DNA of 64,000 bases from Clostridia bacterium (GCA_017462965.1 JAFTQC010000022.1:1-64000), one strand, 5' to 3'. Shown: positions 1 to 9,232, numbered from the stretch's first letter. Made by a program: numbers and translations. The notes: generated from the letters alone by a model not told the origin.

Positions 1-1
1 C

Positions 2-421
2 AGCGCGATGTCGAGCTATGCCAATTCGCTGTACGGCTGTTTCTTGGCGCAACGGTTTGATCCGAAGTATATGAAGCTGGAAAGCGATGCAATCTTCTAC
101 ACGACGCAGAAAGAGCTAGATAAGCTTCAGGAAGCCGAGATGAATCAAAATGTTCATGGTGCGCCTTATCCTGGGTATACCGGTTTCATCCGTGTACACA
201 CTCGGATTGTTCCGGAAGTTCCCAAGGAGCAGCTCATGTGCGAGCGTGAGGATGGAATGGCTGATACGCCCACGACTGACGATGAGCTGAATGTGGCGCT
301 GGCTCTATATCTTCAGAACGCCGAAGATGTTGAAGTTACCATGATTTCCGAGAGCGAAGAGGTTCATGAGCTTGCGGCGTATAACTGCATGATGAGCCAA
401 AAGCCCTTCACGGAAGGCTGA
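2..421 (+). CDS. Hypothetical protein, 5' end outside window
   Basis: I do not recognise this protein. The frame is open from the window edge (Ser-Ala precede the Met at position 8), so the real start probably lies upstream. The visible 139 or so residues are soluble and acidic in the second half, with no transmembrane segment and no motif I can name. It is visibly GC-richer than the SLH gene that follows and uses CGG twice as an ordinary in-frame Arg codon (53-55 and 203-205), unlike the AT-rich genes of the window. The second site follows ACU and is followed by AUU, yet the frame continues normally to the stop. This suggests transfer or a distinct compositional class. The protein-coding call is good; function is unknown. 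Confidence 0.6.
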   Translation, partial: SAMSSYANSLYGCFLAQRFDPKYMKLESDAIFYTTQKELDKLQEAEMNQNVHGAPYPGYTGFIRVHTRIVPEVPKEQLMCEREDGMADTPTTDDELNVALALYLQNAEDVEVTMISESEEVHELAAYNCMMSQKPFTEG

Positions 422-456
422 TGCCACTCAATTTCTGTCCAGAGCAACAAATTTTC

Positions 457-484
457 GCACTTTGGGGACGTCCCTTAAAAGTGC
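457..484. repeat. GGGACGTCCC-core palindrome
   Basis: A near-perfect inverted repeat whose outer arms are GCACTTT and AAAAGTGC around a GGGGACGTCCC centre. It lies just after the first gene and belongs to the family of intergenic palindromes sharing a GGGACG core that recurs through the window. Confidence 0.7.
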
Positions 485-578
485 ATTTGAACTCGGCTGT
501 TTGCCGAAAATCCGATGAAAAAGATAAGACTCACAGTAAAATGTGGGTCTTATTTTTTGTGGCCAAGGACTAGCTAAT

Positions 579-609
579 TTATCAAAAAGGGGCGTCCCTC
601 TTGATGAAA
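579..609. repeat. Single arm of GGGGCGTCCCTCTTG repeat
   Basis: One arm of the commonest repeat family (AAAAAGGGGCGTCCCTCTTGAT) without its inverted partner. It lies directly upstream of the promoter of the SLH gene. Between 421 and 670 I otherwise see only this repeat, the preceding palindrome and a short AT-rich hairpin near 520-560. Confidence 0.65.
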
Positions 610-629
610 TATTTTGTTAACTAATTATG

Positions 630-658
630 TTGAAAAATGGCAAAAAATATGGTAAAAT
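630..658 (+). promoter_or_regulatory. Sigma-A-type promoter of SLH gene
   Basis: TTGAAA at 630-635 and TAAAAT at 653-658 are separated by 17 bp. The start codon with an AGGAGG site follows at 682. Confidence 0.7.
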
Positions 659-681
659 ATGTATGGTTTAGGAGGTATTAT

Positions 682-2641
682 ATGAAGAAATTTAAAATTA
701 TACCTATGTTAATAATGATTATGACTTTATCAAGTTCAATAGTGTTTGCAAAAGCTGATACAAAAGAGCTTAGAGTTTTAGTTATAGAGCAAAATCCGAT
801 GCTTCAAAGCCTTGGTATTACTGCTGCGGAAAAATTGGGACAAGATGATGATATAGATTTAGTGGTTGACGAAATGGTTGAAGATATAGAGTACAGTTCT
901 CATGGAAATGTGGATGTTGAAATTGTTCGGATGGGAGATTTTTGATGAATTTGTTACAAGTAAGGTCCCTATTGAATTGGTAAATGGACAAAAATCCTAT
1001 ACTTTAGATGAGGAAACTTGGTTCGATTTCATGAAAAATGGCTGGAGAACGTATTGGGTCAATAAGGATGTAATGGAACTTGGGCAATATCAATATGATT
1101 ACGATCATTTAATAAATTCCTTTGATTTGATTGAAAGAAAGAATAATGACGAGTTTGACCAGGTTTGGCTTGTTGGCGTGGATCCACTTAATCCATATGA
1201 AACGGTGATGGTTGGAGATAGTGCGTATTGGGTAAATGGACCGGCGCTTGAAAAAGATTGCGACAATTTTGTAATCATGACGCTTTATGTTAGTAGAAGA
1301 GATGCGAATTTTGAATGTTTTGGGCATATGGCTGAAAACGTGATGAGAAAGGTTTTCGGCAGAACGTATGATTCATATGAGCCTGATACAATGATAATTA
1401 ATGATAAAGATGATTTGGATAAATTAAACTTATGGGAAAGATTTTGTTTGACGGCGTTTTCTACTGATGGAACTTATGCGTCCGTTGGAAATATTCATTT
1501 TTCGCCAAATAGTGAAGCAGATTATGATTGGTTGAATGAGAAATATGTTGAGAGTGATTGGATTGATTGGGCGAATAATTATCCAAATTTGACTGGAGAA
1601 ACAGTTTTGACGAATTATGAGACATGGTGTCCAACAGGTGATAAAGATACTGCTTGCAGAGATCATCATAGATGGTGGTTTTCGCTGTTCCCACATGTTG
1701 AGGGATACACTGAAGATGGATATTCAAATGATTGGTGGGATTATTTAGTTACTCTTGATTTTGTTCTTGAAATTGAGCCAGTAGATGACGTAATAGAGCT
1801 TGAAGAAGAGGAAAAGCTTTCTAATGTTGCTTTTGAAGTAACATATAATTCAGGCAAAACCGAGAAAATTAGAATTAAGGATTTGGATGAAAATGTTGTG
1901 ATTTCAAATGAAAAAATTGCTACATTTAAAAATGGAAAATTGGTTGGTAAAAAAGAAGGTACAACTTATTTAGAGATAATGTTAGATGGAAAATCTGCCA
2001 AAGTAAAAATCAAGGTTTATGAGGCAGAGGAGGATTACGAAGATGAGGAACCTGATGATGAGTACTATGATGAGGTTCCTAACAATCAAGACAACACTTG
2101 GGAATATGCTTCAGAGTGGGCAATTGCAGAGCTAACAACAGCTAAAGAAAAGAGTTTGATTCCTGGAATTCTAGATGGAAGAAACTTTACAGATAAAATT
2201 ACGCGTGAGGAATTTGCATCTGCGATGGTTAGTTTGTACGAATCGCTAAATGGCTTGACAGCAACAGTCCCAAGCTATAATCCTTTTATAGATACTAACA
2301 ATAAAGAGGTTTTGAAAGCATATAATTTGGGGATAACAAATGGTACAAGCGCTAACACATTTTCTCCTGATGATAATATAACAAGACAGGAAATCGCGAC
2401 TATGTTGATGCGTCTAATTGAGGCTTCAGGCGTATATATTTCTGAGAACGACTTTGCAATACACATTGTGTATAACGATAATCAAGACATTGCTGATTGG
2501 GCGTCAAGATCAATTGTTTATATGAGTAATTGCGGAATAATCAAAGGATTTCCAGGTAACTTGTTTGCGCCACTTGAAAATGCTTCAATCGAGGAAGCAC
2601 TAGCGCTGTCAGTAAGAACATTGTATGAATTTAAGTATTAA
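682..2641 (+). CDS. SLH-domain surface protein, read through a +1 frameshift
   Basis: Secreted cell-surface protein. The start at 682 has AGGAGG six bases upstream. A signal peptide (MKKFKIIPMLIMIM... ending near VFAKA) begins the first frame, which stops at 943-945. The second frame is open from before 902 to 2641. It holds an unassigned aromatic and acidic region, a Big_2-like beta domain (about 1810-2020), an Asp/Glu-rich linker, and three SLH motifs (about 2110-2640) that would bind secondary cell-wall polymer. The two frames join if one base is skipped at the in-frame CGG at 928-930, which follows GUU: ...EIV then GWEIFDEFV. A slip on the T run at 939-943 would also join them. Because three other split genes here also break at CGG, I favour the CGG site. 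It could also be a pseudogene or a sequence error. Confidence 0.8.
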
Positions 2642-2677
2642 ATTGAAAGAATAGAAGTAGAAAAGTGATAAAGTGAT

Positions 2678-2713
2678 AAATCGACCACCGGGGACGTCCC
2701 CGGTGGTCGATTT
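2678..2713. repeat. Perfect palindrome with GGGACGTCCC core
   Basis: A 36-bp perfect inverted repeat (AAATCGACCACC-GGGGACGTCCCC-GGTGGTCGATTT) between the SLH gene and the next promoter. It shares the core of the repeat family but has its own stem sequence. It could act as a terminator for the SLH gene. Confidence 0.8.
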
Positions 2714-2716
2714 ATA

Positions 2717-2745
2717 TTGACTTAAATGTTAATAAAATGTATAAT
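2717..2745 (+). promoter_or_regulatory. Sigma-A-type promoter of AIM24 gene
   Basis: TTGACT at 2717-2722 and a perfect TATAAT at 2740-2745, 17-bp spacer, 25 bp upstream of the ribosome binding site. Confidence 0.8.
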
Positions 2746-2769
2746 TTTTCCATAAGGAGGTTGTTTTTT

Positions 2770-3528
2770 ATGGTAAATGTAACAAATTATTTTGATAATC
2801 CAAATATTAAATTGATTGATCAACAAGGCTCGATGAGAGTTTTTGAAATTCAAAAGGATTACACGATGAATCCACAAGCAGCACCACTTTTGTACTATTG
2901 TGATCAAATGGGGGTTAGAAGAAGACAAGCTGTAATCGAACTTCAAGGTTCTTCTTGTATCTTATCTTCTGGTGCGATGCAATGGACAGCTGGTGCTATT
3001 GAAGCGCAAACAGATATTAAAGGTGTTGGAGATTTGTTTGGAAAAATGGTAAAAGGTGCTGTAACAAACGAAAGTGCAGTAAAACCATTGTATAAAGGCA
3101 CTGGTCTAGTAGTCCTAGAGCCAACATATAAATTTTTGTTTATACAAAATGTTGAGGATTGGAATGGCGGTCTTGTTGTAGACGATGGCATGTTCCTTGC
3201 ATGTGAAGGAACTGTTGAGCAAAAAATTGCAAGACGTACTAATTTGAGTTCTGCAGTTTTGAGTGGAGAAGGAATTTTCAATTTATGCTTAAAGGGTAAA
3301 GGCTTAGCACTTTTGGAAAGCCCGGTTCCACCAAGTGAGTTAATTGAAATTAATTTGGAAAATGACACTATTAAAATTGATGGAAACTTTGCTGTTGCAT
3401 GGTCAAATACTTTGACATTAACAACAGAAAGATCTAGCAAATCTTTAATTGGATCAACAGTTACAGGCGAGGGTCTTGTAAACGTATTTAGAGGAACCGG
3501 AAAAATATTAATGGCTCCAGTAAGATAG
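2770..3528 (+). CDS. AIM24 family protein
   Basis: A 252-residue protein of the AIM24/TIGR00266-like family (beta-rich, double-stranded beta-helix-like). The function in bacteria is not established. Recognised by the overall pattern of short beta strands with Gly-rich turns, such as KGTGLVVLEPTYKFLF, the paired ...SGEGIFNLCLKGKG and TGEGLVNVFRGTGKI elements, and a C-terminal end typical of the family. There is no signal peptide or membrane segment. ATG at 2770 is chosen over an upstream in-frame codon at 2737 because AAGGAGG lies at 2754-2760 and the promoter -10 box overlaps the upstream choice. It is a single-gene unit bounded by palindromes on both sides. Confidence 0.8.
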   Translation: MVNVTNYFDNPNIKLIDQQGSMRVFEIQKDYTMNPQAAPLLYYCDQMGVRRRQAVIELQGSSCILSSGAMQWTAGAIEAQTDIKGVGDLFGKMVKGAVTNESAVKPLYKGTGLVVLEPTYKFLFIQNVEDWNGGLVVDDGMFLACEGTVEQKIARRTNLSSAVLSGEGIFNLCLKGKGLALLESPVPPSELIEINLENDTIKIDGNFAVAWSNTLTLTTERSSKSLIGSTVTGEGLVNVFRGTGKILMAPVR

Positions 3529-3535
3529 TGAGAGT

Positions 3536-3597
3536 ATCAAGAGGGACAGCCCTTTTTGAGAGAGCACGTCATCAAAAAGGGCTGTCCCTCTTGATGA
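3536..3597. repeat. Inverted pair of GGGACAGCCC repeats (stem-loop)
   Basis: Two arms (ATCAAGAGGGACAGCCCTTTTTGA and its complement) around a short AGAGCACGTC spacer form a long hairpin after the AIM24 gene. This is the AGCC variant of the common AAGAGGGACG repeat. The related fragment GTCCAAAAGAATCGTCCCAA follows at about 3611-3631. Confidence 0.8.
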
Positions 3598-3670
3598 CTC
3601 CCTCACACTTGTCCAAAAGAATCGTCCCAATTTCCATTTCTATGTGCTAAAATATTCTTGAGGTGTTTTT

Positions 3671-4591
3671 ATGAATTTTGAAATGAAGAATTTGATATAT
3701 AGGATTTTGATTGTTACGCTTATTTTAGTAATTTCAATAATTGTAGAGATTGCGGTTGATTCTAAATTTATGCCAGAAGAAAATAAGGAAGTTGTAAATA
3801 GTGGTGAAAATTCAGTTAAGACTTCGGTGAATCTGCCGATACTTATGTATCATCATCTTGTTGATGATGCGGATAATGAAATGGCAATAACGCCTGAACT
3901 TTTTGAGGAGCATATAAGAACGATTTTAGCAAATGGATATGTTCCTGTTTCGCTTGAAGAGGTTGCTTTTTTTGTTGAAGGAAGTGGGGATTTGCCTGAA
4001 AAGCCGATTTGCATAACTTTTGATGATGGGTATTTGAGTAATTATGAAATTGCTTTTCCGCTTTTGAAAAAATATAATGCGAAAGCTGCAATTGCTATTG
4101 TTGGAACGACTGTGGGGGCTACAACATATAAAGATACAGGTGTTGAAATAATTCCTCATTTTGATTTTGAGCATGCGAAAGAAATGGAGGAATCGGGCTT
4201 GATTTCGATTATTAGCCATACGTATGATATGCATCAATCTGAGCTTTTGGAGTCAGGGGATGAGATAAGAATTTCTATTGGAAAGCTTCAAAATGAGACT
4301 GAGGAAGAATACGAACGATTTTTGAAAAAAGATTTTGAAAAGATTTCTTCTATGATTCGTGAAAATCTTGGAAAAGAAACGATAGCGGTTGCCTATCCGC
4401 GCGGTGTGTCTGATGATGTTGCAAATAAAATTTTTAAGGAGGCGGGTGTCAAGATTACGCTTGCGACCACGAATGGAATTAATAAGATAGAAAAAGGAAA
4501 TTTAGATTCAATGTATAAACTTAATAGATATACGATAGGTGAGCATATTTCATGCGAAGAATTAATGAGATTGCTTGATATTGTTAAATAA
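3671..4591 (+). CDS. Membrane-anchored polysaccharide deacetylase
   Basis: A 306-residue protein of the carbohydrate esterase 4 (NodB) family, likely removing N- or O-acetyl groups from peptidoglycan or another envelope polysaccharide. Residues 8-27 form an N-terminal membrane anchor or uncleaved signal. The NodB domain shows the metal and catalytic motif TFDDG (116-120) and the second metal motif SHTYDMH (182-188, with H183 and H188). YPRG near residue 244 corresponds to the substrate-groove motif. A GAGGTG ribosome binding site precedes ATG at 3671; a second ATG 12 bases later is also possible. It stands alone and ends in a clear terminator. Confidence 0.88.
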   Translation: MNFEMKNLIYRILIVTLILVISIIVEIAVDSKFMPEENKEVVNSGENSVKTSVNLPILMYHHLVDDADNEMAITPELFEEHIRTILANGYVPVSLEEVAFFVEGSGDLPEKPICITFDDGYLSNYEIAFPLLKKYNAKAAIAIVGTTVGATTYKDTGVEIIPHFDFEHAKEMEESGLISIISHTYDMHQSELLESGDEIRISIGKLQNETEEEYERFLKKDFEKISSMIRENLGKETIAVAYPRGVSDDVANKIFKEAGVKITLATTNGINKIEKGNLDSMYKLNRYTIGEHISCEELMRLLDIVK

Positions 4592-4596
4592 AAAGA

Positions 4597-4626
4597 AAGG
4601 ACCGAGAATTCTCTCGAGTCCTTTTT
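4597..4626 (+). terminator. Intrinsic terminator after deacetylase
   Basis: GGACCGAGA pairs with TCTCGAGTCC around a four-base loop, followed by six T residues. Confidence 0.8.
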
Positions 4627-4705
4627 TCTCTGCCAGTCAATCTCTGCAAAAGTTGATCGAAAGACTGGGCAGAGTAGCGGTTTATTTAGCCATCAAATGG
4701 AGATA

Positions 4706-4730
4706 GCAGAGGGCCGCCCTTTTTGATAAA
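4706..4730. repeat. Single degenerate arm of GGGACG repeat
   Basis: GCAGAGGGCCGCCCTTTTTGATAAA is a diverged arm of the common repeat, upstream of the glucan phosphorylase promoter. No partner arm is visible nearby. Confidence 0.5.
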
Positions 4731-4749
4731 TTTTTTTCTGATTTTATGC

Positions 4750-4778
4750 TTGTCAAAATATGACGAATAGGATAATAT
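4750..4778 (+). promoter_or_regulatory. Putative promoter of glgP
   Basis: TTGTCA at 4750-4755 and TAATAT at 4773-4778 (17-bp spacer), or GATAAT at 4771-4776. A leader of about 60 bases precedes AAAGGAGG at 4828-4835. Confidence 0.5.
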
Positions 4779-4843
4779 CGTGGAGACGGAATGTTTCTTT
4801 TGGACTGTTCTGCAGATAATGCAGAAAAAAGGAGGTTTTTCTC

Positions 4844-6499
4844 ATGTATGACAAGAAGATTGCCTATTTCTCTATGGGATCGGGCATCTACAACGACCTG
4901 TTGACCTACGGCGGCGGTCTTGAAATCCTCGCGGGTGATATGATTAAGGAGGTTATGGATAATCAGAAGCTTTATCCGATTACTTTCTTTCATATCCTGT
5001 GGAAGAAGGGCTACAGCCTGCAGCGCGTGAATGAACGCGGCGAGGTCACTGACCATGAACCTCAGGGGAATGCCTGGGAAAAGTATCTCGTTGACACTGG
5101 CAAGGAAGTTGAAGTTTCCATTTTCGGCAAGCCTGTTGCCGTGAAGATTTGGAAGCTGAAGAACGGCCCTGTCTACTATCTGGACACTGACATGGAGAAG
5201 AATGGTGAGTTCTGCAATATCACTCATTTCCTCTATGGTGGTGCCTGGGACCAGCCTGAAAAGGAGCGCATCGCTCAGGAAATCGTTCTTGGTATCGGCG
5301 GCGTGCGCGCAATCGATGCTCTGGGCCTTCATATCGACGGCTATCACTACAATGATGGTCATCCGGCGTTTGTTGGTCTTGAACTGATTTCTCAGCGTAT
5401 GAAGTTCTACCAAGCTACTGAGCCGAACATGACTGAGGACGAACGCTTCCAGCGTGCCTGGCGCCATGTCAAGGAGCGCACTGCGTTTACGACTCATACG
5501 AATGTTCCGGCTGGCAACGAATCCCACTCTGTTGACCTCCTGATGGAGGTTGGCGCGAATGCTGGACTTACCCATGCTCAGCTTGAGCGCATCGGTGGCA
5601 ATCCGTTCGGTATGACGGTTGCATCTCTGCGCCTGGCATCCATGGCTAATGGCGTGTCTCGCCTGCAGGTCATGGCCGCGAAGGACATGTGGCACTGGGT
5701 CGACGGTGCTCCCAATTTCATCGCGATTACCAATGGCGTGCATCCTGGCACGTGGTGGAACCCGAATATCAAGAAGGCCTTTGAAGCCAAGGACATTCAT
5801 GGAGTCTACGGTGCTCATGAAGAATGCAAGGCGGAACTGATCAATGAAATCAAGATGCGCACGGGCGTACAGCTTCGGCAGGGTAGCATGCTGATTGCTT
5901 TTGCTCGCCGTGCGACCGAGTACAAGCGCTGGAACCTGATTTTCCGCGAAAAGGCCCGCTTTGAGTACCTGATCAAGAACTACGATCTCCAGATTGTGTT
6001 CACTGGCAAGGCTCACCGCCACGATACCAGCGGCAAGGGCTATATCTCGGAAATCTACCATCTCTCCAAGCAGTACCCCAACAACGTTGTGTTCCTCGAA
6101 GGCTACAATATCGAGCTTGCGCAGAAGCTTGTTGCCGGCGCAGATGTCTGGCTCAACAACCCGCGTGTTCCGCTCGAGGCCTGCGGCACTTCTGGCATGA
6201 AGGCTGCCATGAATGGTACCCTCAACGTCAGCACGCTCGACGGCTGGTGGCGTGAAGCTGCATATCATGGTGTCAATGGTTTCAACATTGGCAACGGTGA
6301 GTTCGGCAGCAACTTCCAGGACGAGAACGATGCGAAGGCACTCATGCATGTACTGAAGTACGAAGTCCTTCCGGCATACGAGAACAAGCCGGTTTGGATG
6401 GGCATGATGTTTGCCTCCATCATGACGGCCAAGCAGTATTCTACTGGTCGCATGGTTGAAGAGTACTTCGTAAACCTTTACAATTACCTCAAGAGCTGA
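4844..6499 (+). CDS. glgP: Alpha-glucan (glycogen/starch) phosphorylase
   Basis: Pyridoxal-phosphate enzyme that releases glucose 1-phosphate from storage alpha-glucans; cytosolic. At 551 residues it matches the short bacterial alpha-glucan phosphorylase type (TIGR02094-like) rather than the 800-residue type. The C-terminal half carries FARRATEYKR and the PLP-binding motif EACGTSGMKAAMNGT with Lys453 as the likely Schiff-base residue. The start has a strong AAAGGAGG site 8 bases upstream. The gene is far GC-richer than most neighbours and uses C/G-ending codons. CGG at 5876-5878 is read as ordinary Arg after CUU with no loss of frame. This codon style suggests acquisition or a separately selected, highly expressed class. 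A 555-codon open frame on the opposite strand is a composition artefact. Confidence 0.92.
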   Translation: MYDKKIAYFSMGSGIYNDLLTYGGGLEILAGDMIKEVMDNQKLYPITFFHILWKKGYSLQRVNERGEVTDHEPQGNAWEKYLVDTGKEVEVSIFGKPVAVKIWKLKNGPVYYLDTDMEKNGEFCNITHFLYGGAWDQPEKERIAQEIVLGIGGVRAIDALGLHIDGYHYNDGHPAFVGLELISQRMKFYQATEPNMTEDERFQRAWRHVKERTAFTTHTNVPAGNESHSVDLLMEVGANAGLTHAQLERIGGNPFGMTVASLRLASMANGVSRLQVMAAKDMWHWVDGAPNFIAITNGVHPGTWWNPNIKKAFEAKDIHGVYGAHEECKAELINEIKMRTGVQLRQGSMLIAFARRATEYKRWNLIFREKARFEYLIKNYDLQIVFTGKAHRHDTSGKGYISEIYHLSKQYPNNVVFLEGYNIELAQKLVAGADVWLNNPRVPLEACGTSGMKAAMNGTLNVSTLDGWWREAAYHGVNGFNIGNGEFGSNFQDENDAKALMHVLKYEVLPAYENKPVWMGMMFASIMTAKQYSTGRMVEEYFVNLYNYLKS

Positions 6500-6540
6500 T
6501 GCTCAGCGAAGGCATGTTGAAGGTTTGATTACACACAAAA

Positions 6541-6567
6541 AAACGACTATCTTAGGATAGTCGTTTC
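6541..6567 (+). terminator. Intrinsic terminator of glgP
   Basis: AAACGACTATC pairs perfectly with GATAGTCGTTT around TTAG and is followed by TCTTTTT. Confidence 0.85.
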
Positions 6568-6571
6568 TTTT

Positions 6572-6625
6572 TCGGAACAAAAGTCCCGTTCCTTTGTCCT
6601 GAAAGGGAGCCGTCCCAATTTCCAA
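6572..6625. repeat. Diverged GGGAC-family repeat cluster
   Basis: GGAACAAAAGTCCCGTTCC forms a small hairpin-like unit, followed by a GAGCCGTCCCAATTTCC arm. The last arm matches the GGAAATTGGGACGG family found at 9327, 34139 and 39590. It lies between the convergent ends of glgP and the U32 gene. Confidence 0.6.
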
Positions 6626-6626
6626 A

Positions 6627-8951
6627 TTAAACAGGTCTGTTTAGATGCCCATTTGTGTATTTTTCTCCAGACAATTTCTTGCCACTGCGGTGTGTATCAA
6701 CGATTTTTTGAACTTCGCTCAAAGGCTCATCAATTATATCTAAGCGAATTGAATCAACGTTCAAATCAGAAGTTTCGATTGAAGTAGTTTTTGCGTTGAA
6801 AATTCTAGATTGACAGTCGATATTATCAGGTAGAATTCTAAAATCCATATTCATGCGGTCACGCAAAAAATATTTATCAGAATTTTTATTATCGTAACAA
6901 GTTTTACATGGCATTGAGCATTTGTTTTTAGAAGTGAATTTTCCTGCAATTGCACCAACTGGGCAATATTCAGATGTCATAACGCAAGTATTTCCGTATG
7001 CGATTATTTCACGTTTTAAAGTTCCTCCAAGTGAATTTATTTGAGGCTTCGCAAGTTCAGGTGACAATGTAACCATATTAAAACCAAGTAGTTGCAACTC
7101 ATCAATCGTATAAGAATTAAAAGTATTAAAAGTGTAATTTGCGATTAGATTTGTATCAATTTCGCTAAAATACTCAAGTTGACCGATATTTGATAAAACA
7201 AATCCATCAACTTTTGAAGCTAAAGCAGAAACATTATTTTTAATTAGTTTTGCATAATTTGCTTTCGTGATTGAAGGAAGTAATATAAATTTCTTTCCTT
7301 CAAATTTCTGAATTAAATCGATATTTTTTATGGCATCTTTGAAAGCAAAATAAAAATTATCTACATTTTTTAAATTTAAATATTCATCACGCAAAATATT
7401 GAAAAATACGGAAACTTCTTTTGACCTTTGACGATAAGGTGTAATACCAGAAAGCTTAGTTATATCAACGTTTTTAGACATTTTACTAATTAAATATTTT
7501 TCATATTCTTCAAATGAATTTCTTCTAATTTCATTAAGTTTACTAATTGGCAAAAATAGACCATCATCTAAATTTAAATCAAATTTCAGAATTTCAAAAG
7601 GTGTATTTCCTGTTTTGCAAAATTGATTTTTAATTTTTTCTTCATTCAAAGATTGATTTTGAGCAACTTCAGGGACAACATTAGATGAAAATTCAAAATC
7701 ATTAATTTTAACAACTATATTTTCATCTTTTAAAATTTTCAAAGAAACGGAAACATTGCTTTTTCTAACAAATCCACGAGAAAAAGTTTCTCTCGCTTTT
7801 TGATTTAATGCCTTATCAGAAGTCTTATAAACTTTGTCTCCTACTTGAATTTCTCCATGAATTCTTCCGATTTTATTTTTAACAATTTCACTTACGATGG
7901 TTGAAGGAGAATTATTTGAACCATTCCAAACTTCAATTCCATCGCCAATATTAATTTTTGAAATATCGTCCAAGGTAATATAACGTTTTCCATCATATGC
8001 CGTAACCTTGCCAACATATGTGCCCCAATGTTTTGGCTTTTCATAGCACATCACGTCGCGTCCAGTTTTCCCTTTAAGGTAAGCCTTTGAGAACCCTCCG
8101 CGATTAAAAATCTGAAGCAAATCTTGTTTATCTTCATCAGAAATTTCAAGTTCATTAGACTCTTTAATTTTATCCAAATATTTTCTGTAAGTACCAATAA
8201 CAGTCGCAACATACTCAGGTGATTTCATTCGTCCTTCAATTTTAAGAGAAGCAACATTTGGAATTTCTTTTAAAATTTCCAAGGTAGACAAATCCTTTGG
8301 ACTTAAAAGGTATCCGCTGCCAATTTCATTTTTATTTTTTATAAGTTTGTAAGGCAAACGGCAAGGCTGCGCACATTTTCCACGATTACCGCTACGATCG
8401 CCAATCATGCTGCTCATAAGACATTGCCCAGAATAAGAAATACACTGAGCGCCATGAGCGAAAATTTCAATTTCCGTATCAGTATTTTCAACAATATATT
8501 TAATTTCCTCAATCGAAAGTTCCCTTGCAAGTACAACTCTAGAAAAACCAATTTTAGCAAGTTCGTTAACACCTTCTAAGTTATGAGTACTAAGCTGGGT
8601 GCTAGCATGAAGTTCAAGATTTGGAATATGTTCATGCAAAACTTTAGCAAGTCCAATATCTTGCACAATAACCGCATCAACGCCAATTTTATAAATTTCA
8701 TATGCAAAATCTAGAGCATCACTAATTTCAGCATCATCAAGCAAAGTATTCATTGTAATATGAATTTTAACATTTCTAAGATGCGCATATTCAACGATTT
8801 TTCGTAGTTCATCAATATCAAAATTAGAAGCATTAGCACGAGCATTAAAAAGCTTTCCGCCCATATAAACTGCATTTGCGCCATTTTCAACGGCAGCTAA
8901 AAATGCTTCATATGTACCAGCAGGTGCTAGAAGTTCAACATTTTTATACAT
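6627..8951 (-). CDS. Peptidase U32 family protein (RlhA-like long form)
   Basis: A 774-residue U32 protein. Family members studied in detail (RlhA, TrhP, UbiU/V) act in RNA hydroxylation or O2-independent hydroxylation using an Fe-S cluster rather than as simple peptidases. The N-terminal TIM-barrel part begins LLAPAGTYEAFLAAVENGANAVYMGG and carries HASTQ and the four-Cys signature C170, C177, C193 and C197. A middle region resembles DUF3656. A second Cys-rich segment (NTCVMTSEYCPVGA ... CSMPCKTC) follows near residue 660. The length and the extra Cys block fit the long U32/collagenase-like form, closest to RlhA. An AAGGAGG site precedes ATG at 8951. It is a single gene. The exact substrate is not determined from sequence. 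Confidence 0.85.
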   Translation of the reverse strand: MYKNVELLAPAGTYEAFLAAVENGANAVYMGGKLFNARANASNFDIDELRKIVEYAHLRNVKIHITMNTLLDDAEISDALDFAYEIYKIGVDAVIVQDIGLAKVLHEHIPNLELHASTQLSTHNLEGVNELAKIGFSRVVLARELSIEEIKYIVENTDTEIEIFAHGAQCISYSGQCLMSSMIGDRSGNRGKCAQPCRLPYKLIKNKNEIGSGYLLSPKDLSTLEILKEIPNVASLKIEGRMKSPEYVATVIGTYRKYLDKIKESNELEISDEDKQDLLQIFNRGGFSKAYLKGKTGRDVMCYEKPKHWGTYVGKVTAYDGKRYITLDDISKINIGDGIEVWNGSNNSPSTIVSEIVKNKIGRIHGEIQVGDKVYKTSDKALNQKARETFSRGFVRKSNVSVSLKILKDENIVVKINDFEFSSNVVPEVAQNQSLNEEKIKNQFCKTGNTPFEILKFDLNLDDGLFLPISKLNEIRRNSFEEYEKYLISKMSKNVDITKLSGITPYRQRSKEVSVFFNILRDEYLNLKNVDNFYFAFKDAIKNIDLIQKFEGKKFILLPSITKANYAKLIKNNVSALASKVDGFVLSNIGQLEYFSEIDTNLIANYTFNTFNSYTIDELQLLGFNMVTLSPELAKPQINSLGGTLKREIIAYGNTCVMTSEYCPVGAIAGKFTSKNKCSMPCKTCYDNKNSDKYFLRDRMNMDFRILPDNIDCQSRIFNAKTTSIETSDLNVDSIRLDIIDEPLSEVQKIVDTHRSGKKLSGEKYTNGHLNRPV

Positions 8952-9018
8952 AAATCCTCCTTAGATTTGAAGTTACCATAATTCTGAAAACATTCTATCA
9001 TGAAAAGAGGGGAAGAAG

Positions 9019-9060
9019 CAAGAGGGATAGCCATTTTTGCACAGGGACGGGGTTTTCTTG
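9019..9060. repeat. Diverged GGGAC-family repeats
   Basis: CAAGAGGGATAGCCATTTTTG (variant of the AAGAGGGACAGCC arm) is followed at once by a CAGGGACGGGG unit. The segment 8952-9232 also holds a TTGACA/TAAGAT promoter at 9068-9096 and nothing else I can call. Confidence 0.55.
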
Positions 9061-9067
9061 TCCAGCG

Positions 9068-9096
9068 TTGACAATTATGTTAATTGATGGTAAGAT
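9068..9096 (+). promoter_or_regulatory. Possible promoter upstream of tRNA-Gln
   Basis: TTGACA at 9068-9073 and TAAGAT at 9091-9096, 17-bp spacer. It is about 135 bases from the tRNA; a weaker TTGCAA/TAATAT pair lies closer, at about 9190-9218. Confidence 0.45.
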
Positions 9097-9232
9097 TTTG
9101 CATGGCTAACATGGATTTTAATGAAAGAAAGGAGTTTTTTCTTGCTTTGGGATAAGTAAGTTTGGATGAATAAAAAAGTACAAAAGTATTGCAAAGATGG
9201 CAATTGATTTGGTAATATGGAGTGGTAGAAAT

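Noticed and set aside
939-945. Slip on UUU-UGA in the SLH gene as the sole explanation of its frame change
   Set aside because: Possible, but three other genes have no such slippery stop and all four share CGG, so the CGG site is the more economical explanation.
4682-6349. 555-codon open frame on the minus strand opposite glgP
   Set aside because: It is antisense to a complete glucan phosphorylase with all motifs. The GC-rich codon pattern of glgP leaves the opposite frame free of stops, and the translated antisense has no recognisable domain or ribosome binding site.
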